64,000 nucleotides of DNA, taken from assembly GCF_900603025.1 (NCBI RefSeq), contig NZ_LR026975.1, forward strand, positions 310,001 to 374,000, given 5' to 3'. Position 1 is the stretch's first letter; every line of letters starts with the position of its first letter. Origin of the DNA: Mycolicibacterium hassiacum DSM 44199 (GTDB lineage: Bacteria > Actinomycetota > Actinomycetes > Mycobacteriales > Mycobacteriaceae). Positions 1 through 9,008 of the stretch are shown piece by piece. The position numbers and the translations under genes were made by a program. The notes under the pieces were generated by a model that had not been told where the DNA came from, did no database searches, and saw nothing but the letters and a program-made list of their open reading frames with translations.

Positions 1-1196
1 GCATCCGCCTCGGCGGCACCTGGAAGAAACCCGGTACCGGCGACATCCAGATCGTCTGCGCCGGAAGGCCATTGCTCGAATGGTGCATACGCCGCCGCCT
101 CGACGACGACCCGCGCATCACCTTTCGCTACGAGGCCGAGGTCAGCGACCTGATCTATGACCGCGACACCAACACCGTGCTCGGTGCGGTGGTCGACGAT
201 CCGGCCGAGCCGGAGATCATCCCCGCCGAGTTCGTGGTCGATGCCTCGGGCAAGAACACTCCGGTGCCGGAGATCCTCGACCGGCTCGGGGTCGGCGCAC
301 CGGAGGTCGAACAGGACATCATCAACTGCTTCTACTCGACCATGCAGCACCGGGTCCCGCCCGAGCGGCGGTGGCGTGACAAGGTCATGGTGATCTGCTA
401 CGCCTACCGCCCTTACGAGGATACCTACGCGGCGCAGTACTACACCGACAGCTCGAGAAGCATCCTGTCCACCACGCTGGTGGCCTACAACTGCTATTCG
501 CCACCGCGCACCGCCGAGGAGTTCCGCCGATTCGCCGACCTGATGCCCTCACCAGTGGTGGGCGAGAACATCGACGGGCTGGAACCGGCGTCGCCGATCT
601 ACAACTTCCGTTATCCGAACATGTTGCGTCTGCGGTACGAGAAGAAGCGCAACCTGCCGCGCGGGCTACTCGCCGTCGGCGATGCCTACACCAGCGCCGA
701 TCCGGTATCCGGTCTAGGTATGTCATTGGCGCTCAAAGAAGTACACGAAATGCAGCGGCTGCTGGCGCAACGGGGCCCGAGCGATCCCGGGCTGCCGCGC
801 CGCTATTACCGGCGGATAGCCAAGCTGGCCGACACGGCCTGGTTCGTGATCCGGGAGCAGAATCTGCGCTTCGACTGGATGAAGGACGTCACCAAGAAGC
901 GGCCATTCTACTTCGGGGTGCTGACCTGGTACATGGACCGCGTGATCGAGTTGGTGCACGACGATCCCGACACCTACCGCGAGTTCCTGGCGGTGGTGCA
1001 CCTGGTCAAACCGCCGGCCGCGTTGATGACGCCGAGGGTGGTCGCGAAGGTGCTCGGCAAGTGGGCCCGCACCCGGTTGTCGGGCCAGAAGACGTTGATC
1101 GAACGCAACTATCAAGACCGGACCATCCCGGGTCCGGATCACCTGGAACACATCGCAAACCAGCCGGCCGAATTCGCCGCCAGCCAATCCCGCTAG
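1..1196 (+). CDS. FAD-dependent oxidoreductase, 5' end outside the window
   Basis: The reading frame is already open at base 3, so the N-terminal FAD/ADP motif lies upstream and 397 residues are visible. The C-terminal FAD-binding segment of group A flavoprotein monooxygenases is clear: GLLAVGDAYTSADPVSGLG at 664-720, with the GD pair that contacts the flavin ribityl/pyrophosphate. An RPLLEW segment near the window edge fits the conserved core just after the dinucleotide fold. Only 14 bases separate the stop from the epoxide hydrolase start, so the two are probably co-transcribed. Role inferred: hydroxylation or epoxidation of a hydrophobic substrate whose epoxide the next enzyme opens. Substrate unknown. 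The family call is firm; a geranylgeranyl-reductase-like or halogenase-like relative cannot be excluded. Confidence 0.8.
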   Translation, partial: IRLGGTWKKPGTGDIQIVCAGRPLLEWCIRRRLDDDPRITFRYEAEVSDLIYDRDTNTVLGAVVDDPAEPEIIPAEFVVDASGKNTPVPEILDRLGVGAPEVEQDIINCFYSTMQHRVPPERRWRDKVMVICYAYRPYEDTYAAQYYTDSSRSILSTTLVAYNCYSPPRTAEEFRRFADLMPSPVVGENIDGLEPASPIYNFRYPNMLRLRYEKKRNLPRGLLAVGDAYTSADPVSGLGMSLALKEVHEMQRLLAQRGPSDPGLPRRYYRRIAKLADTAWFVIREQNLRFDWMKDVTKKRPFYFGVLTWYMDRVIELVHDDPDTYREFLAVVHLVKPPAALMTPRVVAKVLGKWARTRLSGQKTLIERNYQDRTIPGPDHLEHIANQPAEFAASQSR

Positions 1197-1210
1197 AGAA
1201 GGGGGGCAGC

Positions 1211-2275
1211 ATGACGCAGCTGTCGCAGAACCACCGAATGCTGAACTGCCGGGGCACCCGCATCCACGCGGTCGAAGAGGGCGAAGGGCCGCTGGTGATC
1301 CTGGTCCACGGTTTTCCGGAATCCTGGTATTCCTGGCGACACCAGATCCCGGCGCTGGCCGCCGCCGGCTACCGGGTGGTCGCGATCGATCAGCGCGGCT
1401 ACGGCCGGTCATCGAAGTACCGGGTGCAACGCGCCTACCGGATCAAGGAACTGGTCGGCGACATCGTCGGCGTGATCGACGCGTATGGCGAGAAACAGGC
1501 CGTCGTGGTGGGTCACGACTGGGGTGCACCGGTTGCCTGGACCTTCGCCTGGCTGCAACCCGACCGGTGCCGCGGCGTGGTGGGTATCAGCGTGCCGTTC
1601 GCGGGGCGCGGTGTCATCGGCCTGCCCGGCAGCCCGTTCGGGGAACGGCGTCCCGGGGAGTACCACCGCGTGCTCGCCGGGCCGGGAAAGGTTTGGTACC
1701 AGGAGTATTTCGGAGCCCAGGACGCTATCATCGCGGAGATCGAGGAGGATCTGCGCGGCTGGCTGCTCGGGCTGACCTACACGGTGTCCGGAGAGGGCAT
1801 GATCGCGGCCACCCAGGAGGCGCTGGCCGCAGGGGTCGATCCTGCGGCGATGGACCCCGTCGAGGCGATCCGATCGGGCCCGCTGTGCCTGCCAGAGGGG
1901 GCGCGACTCAAGGATGCGTTTCGTTACCCGGACACCATGCCGGACTGGTTCACCGAGGCCGATCTCGATTTCTACAGCGGCGAATTCGAACGATCGGGCT
2001 TCGGTGGCCCGCTGAGCTTCTATCACAACATCGACAACGACTGGCAGGATCTCGCCGACATGGCGGGCGTCCCGCTGACCCCGCCGGCGCTGTTCATCGG
2101 CGGGCAGTACGACGTCGGCACCATCTGGGGGGCCGAGGCGCTCGAGCGCGCCCACGAGGTGATGCCCGATTACCGCGGCACGCACCTGATCGCCGATGTC
2201 GGGCACTGGATTCAGCAGGAGGAACCCAAGGAGACCAACCGGCTGCTGCTCGACTTCCTCGAGGCCCTGCGGTGA
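1211..2275 (+). CDS. epoxide hydrolase, alpha/beta fold (EphB/MelH-like)
   Basis: A 354-residue alpha/beta hydrolase that hydrolyses epoxides through a covalent aspartyl ester. Visible motifs: oxyanion-hole HGFPE (33-37), nucleophile in GHDWG (Asp103), general-base His332 in GHWIQQEEP, and a cap domain between about 130 and 260. The ATG at 1211 is chosen because a GGGGGG ribosome-binding stretch lies just upstream; the frame opens earlier but overlaps the preceding gene. Length matches M. tuberculosis EphB (Rv1938, about 356 aa, also called MelH). It is followed by a RibA1-like gene and an SDR, as in Rv1938-Rv1941, which supports a mel2-type assignment. Cytoplasmic. The natural epoxide is not known from sequence. 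Confidence 0.88.
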   Translation: MTQLSQNHRMLNCRGTRIHAVEEGEGPLVILVHGFPESWYSWRHQIPALAAAGYRVVAIDQRGYGRSSKYRVQRAYRIKELVGDIVGVIDAYGEKQAVVVGHDWGAPVAWTFAWLQPDRCRGVVGISVPFAGRGVIGLPGSPFGERRPGEYHRVLAGPGKVWYQEYFGAQDAIIAEIEEDLRGWLLGLTYTVSGEGMIAATQEALAAGVDPAAMDPVEAIRSGPLCLPEGARLKDAFRYPDTMPDWFTEADLDFYSGEFERSGFGGPLSFYHNIDNDWQDLADMAGVPLTPPALFIGGQYDVGTIWGAEALERAHEVMPDYRGTHLIADVGHWIQQEEPKETNRLLLDFLEALR

Positions 2276-2306
2276 GCTCGCCGGACCGGTTCGAGGGGCG
2301 CGACCC

Positions 2307-3386
2307 GTGAGGACCACCGACACCAGGGTGCGGCGCGCCCTGACCGCGATGGCCGCAGGACGTCCGGTCGTCATCACCGGGGGCTCCGATCGCGACCACC
2401 AGGGCTGGCTGGCGTTCGCCGCCGAGGCCGCCACCGCCGCCCTGGTGGCGTTCACCGTGCGTCACACCTCCGGTTACCTCCGGGTAGCGCTGCCGGGCAG
2501 CGCCTGTACGCGGCTGAGCCTGCCGCCGATCTGGCACGGAGACAACGACTCCGACGCCGGCGGCCATCGGGTCGCGGTCGACTGGGAGGGCACCGGCACC
2601 GGCATCTCCGCCAGAGATCGGGCCGCGACGATCGTCGCGCTGAGTGCCGAGGAGTCCGAGGCCGAGCAGTTCCGGCGTCCGGGGCACGTGGTGCCGGTCC
2701 AGGTGGCGACCGGTGGGGTACTGGGCCGGCCCGGCCCTGCCGAGGCGGCGCTCGACCTCGCGCGTCTGGCGGGCTGCCGGGCCGCAGCGGTGTTGTGCGA
2801 TCTGGTATCCCGCAATCACCCGACCGCGATGTGCCGGGGCGGCGAGCTGGTGGAGTTCGCCGCGCAGCATCGACTTCCGGTTGTCTCGATCACCGAACTG
2901 GCTGCGTACCGGCGCCGTACCGAACCGCAGGTGGTGCGGGCTGCCGACAACCGCCTGCCGCACCGCGATGGCACATTCCATGCGATCCGGTTCCGCGAAG
3001 TCCACGGTGACGGCGAACATCTCGCGGTCATCATCGGCAACGCCACCTCGGGTGACTCGGTACCGCTGCATGTCCACGTCGAATGCCTGACGTCGGATGT
3101 GTTCGGCTCGAACGGCTGTCGCTGCGGCACCGAACTGTCCGCTGCGCTCGCCGACATGCGCGCCAAGAACTGCGGGTTGATCGTCTACCTGCGACCGCCG
3201 GGGCCGATGCGGGGCTGTGGGCTCGGCGCCCGCGCCGGCTGGGACGCCGAGGACCTGTCGCACATTGCAGCGTGGATCCTGCGCGACCTCGGCGTCTACA
3301 CGATGCGGTTGTCCGACGAGTCACCCGGATTCGGGCTGGTGATCTTCGGCCGAATCCGCGAACGCGGGCTGCGGATCGCGGGATGA
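2307..3386 (+). CDS. degenerate RibBA-like protein (RibA1/Rv1940-like)
   Basis: The 359 residues resemble bifunctional riboflavin enzymes: an N-terminal DHBP-synthase-like domain (about 1-195) and a C-terminal GTP cyclohydrolase II-like domain (about 205-359). Key residues are altered. The RibB acidic motif, normally R-E-(D/N)-E-G-D, reads RDHQGW, so three acidic positions are changed. In the RibA part the zinc cysteines survive (ECLTSDVFGSNGCRCG), but the catalytic stretch that follows the YLR motif is rearranged to YLRPPGPMRGCGL and the C-terminus is short. GTG 2307 is chosen because it follows GAGGGGCG. It lies between ephB-like and SDR genes as Rv1940 does. I infer a paralogue with altered or lost catalysis rather than the housekeeping riboflavin enzyme. 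Confidence 0.8.
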   Translation: MRTTDTRVRRALTAMAAGRPVVITGGSDRDHQGWLAFAAEAATAALVAFTVRHTSGYLRVALPGSACTRLSLPPIWHGDNDSDAGGHRVAVDWEGTGTGISARDRAATIVALSAEESEAEQFRRPGHVVPVQVATGGVLGRPGPAEAALDLARLAGCRAAAVLCDLVSRNHPTAMCRGGELVEFAAQHRLPVVSITELAAYRRRTEPQVVRAADNRLPHRDGTFHAIRFREVHGDGEHLAVIIGNATSGDSVPLHVHVECLTSDVFGSNGCRCGTELSAALADMRAKNCGLIVYLRPPGPMRGCGLGARAGWDAEDLSHIAAWILRDLGVYTMRLSDESPGFGLVIFGRIRERGLRIAG

Positions 3387-3420
3387 TCCGAACGCGAGAC
3401 GAGCACGAACAGGATTTTCG

Positions 3421-4191
3421 ATGAGCTATCCGGATCTGGCCGGTAAGGCGGCGATCGTGACAGGCGCGGGTGCGGGCATCGGCCTGGCGATCGCGTACCG
3501 GCTGGCGGCCGAGGGCTGCCGTGTGCTGTGTGCCGACATCGACGGCGACTCGGCGAAGGCGGCGGCAGCAGGCATCGGCGGTGCGGCGGTGGCGCAACGG
3601 GTCGACATCAGCGATGAGCAGCAGGTGATCGACATGGTCGAGGCCTGCGCCGAAGCGTTCGGGGGAGTGGACAAGCTCGTCGCTAACGCCGGTGTGGTGC
3701 ACTTCGCTTCGGTACTGGATACCACGGTCGCCGACTTCGACCGGGTGCTCGCGATCAACCTGCGTGGCACCTGGCTGTGCACCAAGCACGCCGCGCCGAA
3801 AATGGTTGAACGCGGGGGCGGGGCGATCGTCAACGTGTCATCGCTGGCCGGTGTGGTGGCCGCGGCGGGCACCGCGGCCTACGGGATGTCGAAGGCCGGC
3901 ATCATCCACCTGAGCCGCATCACCGCCGCCGAATTACGCTCGGCCGGTGTGCGATCCAACGCGGTGCTGCCCGCCTTCGTCGACACCGGGATGCAGCGCA
4001 CCGCGATGAGCAGTTTCGACGAGGCACTCGGGGCAGGCGGTGCGGAGCACATGATCTCGCGCCTGCAGGGCCGGATGGCCGGGCCGGATGAGATCGCCGG
4101 CGTGGTGGCGTTTCTGCTGTCGGACGCGGCGTCGATGATCAACGGCACCGCGCAGTTCGTCGACGGGGGCACCAGCGCGGCGTTGTGGTGA
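3421..4191 (+). CDS. short-chain dehydrogenase/reductase (Rv1941-like)
   Basis: A classical SDR of 256 residues. It has the cofactor motif TGAGAGIG near residue 15, NAG near 90, the catalytic Ser in NVSSLAG, the YGMSK catalytic Tyr/Lys pair, and a C-terminal DGG substrate-loop end (FVDGGTSAALW). Asp40 at the end of beta2 (ADIDGD) suggests NAD(H) preference, an inference. The ATG follows an AGGA ribosome-binding site. It ends 6 bp from the convergent mce3R gene. Length and position match Rv1941, the last gene of the M. tuberculosis mel2 locus. It probably oxidises an alcohol produced by the upstream oxygenase/epoxide hydrolase. Confidence 0.9.
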   Translation: MSYPDLAGKAAIVTGAGAGIGLAIAYRLAAEGCRVLCADIDGDSAKAAAAGIGGAAVAQRVDISDEQQVIDMVEACAEAFGGVDKLVANAGVVHFASVLDTTVADFDRVLAINLRGTWLCTKHAAPKMVERGGGAIVNVSSLAGVVAAAGTAAYGMSKAGIIHLSRITAAELRSAGVRSNAVLPAFVDTGMQRTAMSSFDEALGAGGAEHMISRLQGRMAGPDEIAGVVAFLLSDAASMINGTAQFVDGGTSAALW

Positions 4192-4197
4192 GGCCGG

Positions 4198-5409
4198 TCA
4201 GCCGCTGCCGGTGACGCTGGTGAGGATCGACACCGCGAGCGCGGTGATCTCCTCGTCAACCCGCGAGTAACGGGTGAGATGCCAAGTGCGGCAGACATCG
4301 TCGATGAAACTGCCTGCCGCGGCCACCAGCAGGCGGGCCTGCGCGGGAGTGGTTTCGGGCACCAGCTTGCCGATATGGTCGGCCCACACCGCATCCCGGT
4401 CGGCCTGATTCCGACGGAAGGCCTCGCGCACCTCCTCGGAGGCATGCGCCAACTCGGTGACCGACACCGACACCAGGTCCGGGTGTTCGAGGCTGACCCG
4501 AACCCGGCCGGCAACCAATTGCCGCAGCCGATCCTCGTCGCCGCCGCCGCGCAGTGCGCGGACGCATTCCAGGGTCCACCACTCGTCGAGGCGGCGGATC
4601 AGGGTGTCCAGAATCGCCTGCTTGGAGGGGAACGAACGGTAAAGCCCGGGACCCGCGATACCCACGGATCTGCCGATATCGGTGGTGCTCACCGCCGGGT
4701 AGCCGTGCGCGCGGAACAGTCGGGCCCCGGCGGCCAGCAGCGCCTCACGCCGCGAGAACAGGGCCGGCTCGTCATGACGCTGGGTCTGTGACGGGGTCAG
4801 ATCACTGACCGCTGGTGTGTGTGCGGCTGCCAGGCATGCCTGGTACAGCACGGTTTTCAGCTCGTCGCGCGGCAGCGTCATCGAGTGCCGGCCCAGGCTG
4901 GTCAACGTGCTCGACACCGCCCAGGCGCGCAGTTCCGACTGCCGGTCGTTGAGGTTGGGGTTCTCCAGTCGGACGCCGGCCTGCATTCCCGCGACGATGG
5001 CGTTGATCCTGTCGCGCACCGCGGCGCGGTCCGCTTCGGTGAGGTAGCGCGCCTCACGCTGCCACAGCACCGTCAGCGCGCGGGTGGCGATCGCCGCAGC
5101 GATCAGGTCGGACAGTTCGTCGCGCAACGGACGGTCCGTCGCGTCCGGTTCCCGGTGCGCAGGCCGTCGCACGGCCTGGTACTCGTCCTGTGCGGTGATG
5201 ATCGCCGCGGTGAGCAGGGCCTGCTTGTTCTCGTAATGCCGATACAGCGCGCGTGCGGTCACCCCCGCGGCCTCGGCGATCTCCTCCAGTCGCACCGAGT
5301 GAAATCCGCGCTCGGTGAACAGGCGAACCGCTTGCTGCAGGATCTGCTTCTTGCGGTCCTTCGGCCGGCGTTTGACCGTGATCTGCACCCCGTCGAGGGG
5401 TTCGTCCAT
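4198..5409 (-). CDS. mce3R: double-domain TetR-family repressor Mce3R
   Basis: A 403-residue protein with two complete TetR units, the unusual layout known for Mce3R (about 406 aa in M. tuberculosis). The first helix-turn-helix lies at about residues 20-70 ([21 protein letters not shown]). The second lies at about 210-265 ([21 protein letters not shown]). Each is followed by an all-helical ligand domain. ATG 5409 has AAAGGGGA upstream; the frame opens earlier at 5475. M. tuberculosis Mce3R represses yrbE3A-mce3F and the mel2 genes in response to lipid status. Both gene sets flank this gene here, so it probably controls them and itself. The promoter region at 5410-5559 is AT-richer than its surroundings and carries a candidate operator. 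Confidence 0.88.
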   Translation of the reverse strand: MDEPLDGVQITVKRRPKDRKKQILQQAVRLFTERGFHSVRLEEIAEAAGVTARALYRHYENKQALLTAAIITAQDEYQAVRRPAHREPDATDRPLRDELSDLIAAAIATRALTVLWQREARYLTEADRAAVRDRINAIVAGMQAGVRLENPNLNDRQSELRAWAVSSTLTSLGRHSMTLPRDELKTVLYQACLAAAHTPAVSDLTPSQTQRHDEPALFSRREALLAAGARLFRAHGYPAVSTTDIGRSVGIAGPGLYRSFPSKQAILDTLIRRLDEWWTLECVRALRGGGDEDRLRQLVAGRVRVSLEHPDLVSVSVTELAHASEEVREAFRRNQADRDAVWADHIGKLVPETTPAQARLLVAAAGSFIDDVCRTWHLTRYSRVDEEITALAVSILTSVTGSG

Positions 5410-5489
5410 GCCCAGCAATCCCCTTTCGGCGCCGCAGCCGGCCAAAGCCGGAGCCGTCGAGGCGCATACCCGCATGGTACTACGCAGCG

Positions 5490-5508
5490 ACTTAGTAACA
5501 CTCAGTAT
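5490..5508. promoter_or_regulatory. candidate Mce3R operator upstream of mce3R
   Basis: The stretch GACTTA...CTCAGTA lies about 80 bp upstream of the mce3R start. A matching GACTTA...ATCAGTA arrangement occurs at 8802-8817 in front of the yrbE/mce operon. The shared half-sites in the two regions expected to be Mce3R targets suggest an operator. Spacing differs by 3 bp and no binding data are available. Confidence 0.3.
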
Positions 5509-5559
5509 GCATTATGGCTTGTGTTTCAACTAGATGCGTCGTGTTGTCGCCGATACTGC

Positions 5560-6792
5560 TTATAGACATGAGGGCTGGTTGTGCGATGCCGGTCCGGCCG
5601 GCTCCGGTACGCTGGCCAGCCGCACATAGGCCGAGGCCGCTTCGGCCCGGTTCGTCGCGTTGAGCTTTCGCAGTACCCGCTTGACATGAGACTTCACCGT
5701 GCCGGGAGAGATCACCAGTTCCTCCGCGATCTGCTGATTGGTCCGGCCCGCGGCCATCAACCGAAGCACCTCGACCTCGCGGCGGGTCAGCATCGTCATC
5801 ACCCGGGTCTGTACCTCGGCCAGCGATCGTGCCGCCGGACTGCGCTCGACCGGTTCGATCTTGCGCAGGTCCAGATCCGCGTCCTGCAGGGCGCGAGCCG
5901 CCTCGTCTGCCGAGGCCAGCGCTTGGCGGACTTCGGCGTTCAGTCTGCGCATCCGCTCGAGCAGCACCGTGCGCTCGTAGGCGTATCCGAAGCCCTCGGC
6001 GAACGCCCACACCGTGTCGCGGTCGATCTCGTCGACCGTGCGACCCGAATAGAGCCGGTCGGCATGCAGGAATCCGATTACCTTGCCGGTCGGCATCACG
6101 GGCGCCGCAACGTAGGAATGAGTCTGCGAGAAGTCGACGATCGGCCGGTTGACCCGTGGGTCGTTGCGGGCATCGCGCACGATCGCAGGTGCATGGCGGC
6201 GGATCATCTGCGTTTCCAGAAGCATGTGATCCAGCGGCGGCGCGACCGCCTGCGCGAACCGGACCATCTTCTCGGCGCCGTCTCGGTCCTCGCCGAAATA
6301 CGCCGACTCCATCACCATCCGGCCCTCGTGCACACGAAACAGCACAGCCCGATCGAATCCGCACGACTCCACCAGCTCCCGTGGTGCCCGATCCACGATC
6401 GCCGCGACATCGTCGACCGACCTCAGCTTGCTCAGGGCCTCCTGAACCTGCAGCAGCGCGAACGTGCGCCGCCTGGCCCCGTCCTCGATCAGTTCGCGTT
6501 CCAGCGCGCACAGGTCGAGCACCGCTTCCAACGCCTTGAGCGCGCGTTCGTCTCCACGGGCCTCCAGTGCGTCGCGGACCAGATTGGCCTTCGTGTCGAT
6601 GGCCTCGGACACCACTGCCATCGGATCGTCGGTGGGGTCGACATCACTGTCCCGGAACGTGTCGCGGTACCGGCGCATCGCCTCACTTTCCTTGGCCGGC
6701 CGCGACCCCCAACCGGGATGACCGTCGAGCGTCGGCATCGTGTCCGGATCGGGCGCGTCCAGGGGATCCGGGGTGTCGTGGGCGGCGCTCAT
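5560..6792 (-). CDS. GAF-domain LuxR-type transcriptional regulator
   Basis: A 410-residue regulator: helical N-terminus, a GAF-like sensor at about 115-270 ([17 protein letters not shown] onwards to the HADR segment), a helical linker, and a C-terminal LuxR/FixJ helix-turn-helix ([19 protein letters not shown], then [17 protein letters not shown]). There is no receiver domain, so activation is probably by ligand or redox binding to GAF. It is divergent from the P450/SnoaL/ferredoxin operon, which it most likely regulates. ATG 6792 is chosen; a TTG at 6840 with GGGGGC upstream would add 16 residues and is a real alternative. It lies directly behind mce3R on the same strand but is separated by a 150-bp control region. 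Confidence 0.83.
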   Translation of the reverse strand: MSAAHDTPDPLDAPDPDTMPTLDGHPGWGSRPAKESEAMRRYRDTFRDSDVDPTDDPMAVVSEAIDTKANLVRDALEARGDERALKALEAVLDLCALERELIEDGARRRTFALLQVQEALSKLRSVDDVAAIVDRAPRELVESCGFDRAVLFRVHEGRMVMESAYFGEDRDGAEKMVRFAQAVAPPLDHMLLETQMIRRHAPAIVRDARNDPRVNRPIVDFSQTHSYVAAPVMPTGKVIGFLHADRLYSGRTVDEIDRDTVWAFAEGFGYAYERTVLLERMRRLNAEVRQALASADEAARALQDADLDLRKIEPVERSPAARSLAEVQTRVMTMLTRREVEVLRLMAAGRTNQQIAEELVISPGTVKSHVKRVLRKLNATNRAEAASAYVRLASVPEPAGPASHNQPSCL

Positions 6793-6803
6793 GGCATCCA
6801 GTG

Positions 6804-6826
6804 TCCGCCGGAAGGCCTCCGGCGGA
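6804..6826. promoter_or_regulatory. GC-rich palindrome in the LuxR/P450 divergent region
   Basis: Perfect 9-bp arms TCCGCCGGA / TCCGGCGGA with a 5-bp centre, 12 bp upstream of the regulator's ATG at 6792. It could be an autoregulatory operator or an mRNA hairpin. If translation starts at the TTG 6840 instead, it lies inside the coding region. Confidence 0.4.
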
Positions 6827-6842
6827 GGTCGGATCGGCAAAT

Positions 6843-6860
6843 TGCCCCCAACCGGGGGCA
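6843..6860. promoter_or_regulatory. inverted repeat, candidate operator between LuxR and P450 genes
   Basis: Arms TGCCCCC / GGGGGCA flank the centre AACC. A weaker copy with the same CCCCAAC core (CTCCCCAACGGAG) follows at 6867-6879. Two related sites in a divergent promoter region suggest dimer binding by the adjacent LuxR-type regulator. No proof from sequence alone. Confidence 0.42.
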
Positions 6861-6918
6861 GGAGTGCTCCCCAACGGAGGATCGACTTTGCGGTGCCGGC
6901 TGGCCGAGGCTGAGGGAC

Positions 6919-8154
6919 ATGTCGTCAACCACAGTCTCGGCACTCGAGCTACTCACCACACCACGCGGCATCGCCGACCCCTACCCGCTCTACGACCAGT
7001 TGCGAGCGCATTCACCGGTTCCCGGGTACCGCGACTGGCCGCCCGGAACCGTGCCGGGCGCCGACGAGCCCGTCACCGCGTGGGCGCTGTTCCGCTACGA
7101 CCACGTCCTCGAGGCGGCTCGTGACAGTACCACGTTCTCGTCGCGAGATCCGTTGCAGGAAGCTTCATCTGCACCCAGCCTGATGCTCGTCAACACCGAT
7201 CCGCCCAAACACGAGGTGGAGCGCAAACTGGTCAGCCAGGCGTTCTCGCCTCGGCGGGTCAAACGGTTGGAGGACTGGCTGAACGGGTTGATTCCCGGAC
7301 TGCTCGACGAACTGGGGTCGGGCGAGGTGGACGTGATGTCGTTCGCCGCCGAAATCCCAACCAGGGCAATGGTTCGGCTGCTGGGATTGCCCGAGGGCGA
7401 TCACGTGCGCTTCCGGCGGTGGGCCAATGCGTTCATGCTGTCCTCGGCGCTGACACCGGAGGAACGGATCGCCAGCAATGAGGAGATGGTGGCGACGTTC
7501 GCCGCGCGGCTGGCCGAACACACCGCGCGGATCGTCGAACAGCCGCCGAGCGAGGACATCGAGGACGCCGGCGATCTCATCTCGGCGCTGTTGCGGGCCG
7601 AGGTGGACGGTCAGCGGCTCACCCCGGAGGAGATCGTTCGATTCTGCGTCACGCTCGTGGTCGCCGGCAGCGAGACGACCACATTCCTGATCGGAAACCT
7701 GTTGTACGCGCTCGCCAGCGAGCCCGAGGTCGCCGCACGGGTTCGTGCGGACCGGTCGCTGCTGCCGCTGTTCATCGAGGAGACGATGCGGCGCGACGGT
7801 CCGCCGCAGCGGCTGTTCCGGATCGCGACCCGTGACGTGGAGGTGGGCGGCAAGCTGATCCGCAAGGGCGACTGGGTGGCGCTGTTCTTCGGGTCGGCGA
7901 ACCGGGATCCCGCGGTGTTCCCCGATCCGGCGCGACTCGACATCGACCGGCCGAATCTGCGCAAACAGCTCTCCTTCGGGCACGGGCTGCATTTCTGCCT
8001 GGGCTCCTCGCTGGCTCGTCTCGAGGTGACCTCGATGCTCAACGCCGTGCTCGACCGCTATCAGCGCATCGAATTGACCGACGATCCGGGCACGAAGCAG
8101 AGCGCAAGCCTGCTCACCCATGCATATGTCCGCCTCCCCCTGCACCTGTCATGA
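6919..8154 (+). CDS. cytochrome P450
   Basis: A 411-residue soluble bacterial P450. Hallmarks: the I-helix oxygen-activation motif AGSETT ([16 protein letters not shown]), the K-helix ExxR motif (EETMR), and the heme-binding loop [10 protein letters not shown] with the thiolate cysteine. ATG 6919 follows GAGGCTGAGGG. Its stop overlaps the next ATG (ATGA), giving tight coupling to a SnoaL-like gene and a ferredoxin that probably supplies electrons. Location inside a mel2/mce3-type block suggests a lipid, terpenoid or steroid-like substrate. The CYP subfamily cannot be fixed by eye. Confidence 0.95.
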   Translation: MSSTTVSALELLTTPRGIADPYPLYDQLRAHSPVPGYRDWPPGTVPGADEPVTAWALFRYDHVLEAARDSTTFSSRDPLQEASSAPSLMLVNTDPPKHEVERKLVSQAFSPRRVKRLEDWLNGLIPGLLDELGSGEVDVMSFAAEIPTRAMVRLLGLPEGDHVRFRRWANAFMLSSALTPEERIASNEEMVATFAARLAEHTARIVEQPPSEDIEDAGDLISALLRAEVDGQRLTPEEIVRFCVTLVVAGSETTTFLIGNLLYALASEPEVAARVRADRSLLPLFIEETMRRDGPPQRLFRIATRDVEVGGKLIRKGDWVALFFGSANRDPAVFPDPARLDIDRPNLRKQLSFGHGLHFCLGSSLARLEVTSMLNAVLDRYQRIELTDDPGTKQSASLLTHAYVRLPLHLS

Positions 8155-8579
8155 CCGCCACCACAGAACACAGCGAAGCCAGAGAGTCACGCAATATCGA
8201 AGCGACGAAGGCGATCTACGCTGCGGTGCCTGCGGGCGATCTCGACACCGCGTTGCGGTACCTCGATCCGGAGGTGCGGATCACCTACTACGGCACCGAC
8301 AAGATCCCTTATGCGGGAGACTATTTCGGGATCACCGAGGCGATGACCTTCTTCGGTCGGGTCGGGCAGACCATCGAGATCATCGAGATGGAACCGTGGA
8401 AGTTCATCGCCCAGGGCGACGATCTGGCCGTCTGGGGCAGACAACGGTTCCGCAGGATCGACAGCGGCTACGAGTGGCAGTCGGAGTTCGCCCACATCAT
8501 CACGCTGCGTGACGGACGCTGGCTGCACTTTCGCGATTTCATGAACTCCGCCCTGACCCTGGAGGCGTTCAGCCGATGA
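8151..8579 (+). CDS. SnoaL/NTF2-like protein
   Basis: A 142-residue protein with the alpha+beta cone pattern of the SnoaL/NTF2 fold: an N-terminal helix (IEATKAIYAAVPAGDLDTALRYL), the DPEVRITYY strand, then long beta strands ending in DGRWLHFRDF. Members bind hydrophobic ligands and act as cyclases, isomerases, dehydratases or carriers. It overlaps both neighbours by 4 bp (ATGA), so it is translated with the P450 and the ferredoxin and probably acts on the same substrate. Catalysis versus simple binding cannot be told. Confidence 0.82.
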   Translation: MTATTEHSEARESRNIEATKAIYAAVPAGDLDTALRYLDPEVRITYYGTDKIPYAGDYFGITEAMTFFGRVGQTIEIIEMEPWKFIAQGDDLAVWGRQRFRRIDSGYEWQSEFAHIITLRDGRWLHFRDFMNSALTLEAFSR

Positions 8580-8770
8580 GGGTGAGGGCCGACCGCACGA
8601 TCTGCATGGCCGCCGGCATGTGCGTGATGACCGCCGACAGGTTCTTCGACCAGGACGACCGCGGCATGGTCGTGGTCGCCACCGAGGAGGTGCCCGCCGA
8701 GGAACAGCGCCGGGTACGGATCGCCGTCGGGCTCTGCCCGTCTGGGGCGCTGCAGCTGGCCGAGGACTGA
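8576..8770 (+). CDS. 3Fe-4S-type ferredoxin of the P450 operon
   Basis: A 64-residue ferredoxin with three cluster cysteines, Cys10 and Cys16 (CMAAGMC) and Cys54 (LCPSGA). The position expected to hold a further cysteine in 4Fe-4S proteins is Ala, so a 3Fe-4S cluster is expected. This small type usually sits next to actinobacterial P450s and passes electrons from a ferredoxin reductase to the heme. No reductase gene is in the operon. It starts in the ATGA overlap with the SnoaL-like gene. Confidence 0.92.
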   Translation: MRVRADRTICMAAGMCVMTADRFFDQDDRGMVVVATEEVPAEEQRRVRIAVGLCPSGALQLAED

Positions 8771-8803
8771 GCGCACCCGTCGGTCAACTCTGCTGACGTC
8801 CGA

Positions 8804-8819
8804 CTTACGTATCAGTAAG
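8804..8819. promoter_or_regulatory. inverted repeat upstream of the yrbE/mce operon
   Basis: CTTAC / GTAAG arms around a 6-bp centre (CTTACGTATCAGTAAG), about 190 bp upstream of the first YrbE gene. It overlaps the GACTTA...TCAGTA pattern also seen upstream of mce3R. Candidate Mce3R site. Confidence 0.38.
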
Positions 8820-8863
8820 ATACTTAATAGCTGATAAATAGGGTGTATCGAGGATTTTTGTCA

Positions 8864-8885
8864 CGACAGTAGTCAACTACAGTCG
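8864..8885. promoter_or_regulatory. 22-bp near-perfect palindrome, candidate operator of the mce operon
   Basis: The arms are CGACAGTAGTC and AACTACAGTCG; 9 of 11 symmetric base pairs match. It lies in a locally AT-rich 240-bp region with no gene, 124 bp upstream of the YrbE start. A CATAAT hexamer 13 bp downstream (8899-8904) could be a -10 element, which would place the palindrome over the -35 region. A repressor bound here would block transcription; Mce3R is the obvious candidate. Confidence 0.5.
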
Positions 8886-9008
8886 TATCAGATATGGACA
8901 TAATCGGGCGCGGGCGTGTACCCTCGCGATTGTCTCCAGTCCGCAGCGACCTGTTCGGAGGGCCACCGTGAACGCCTTGCGACGGCAGAGCGAGGGGGGT
9001 GCGGCGCC

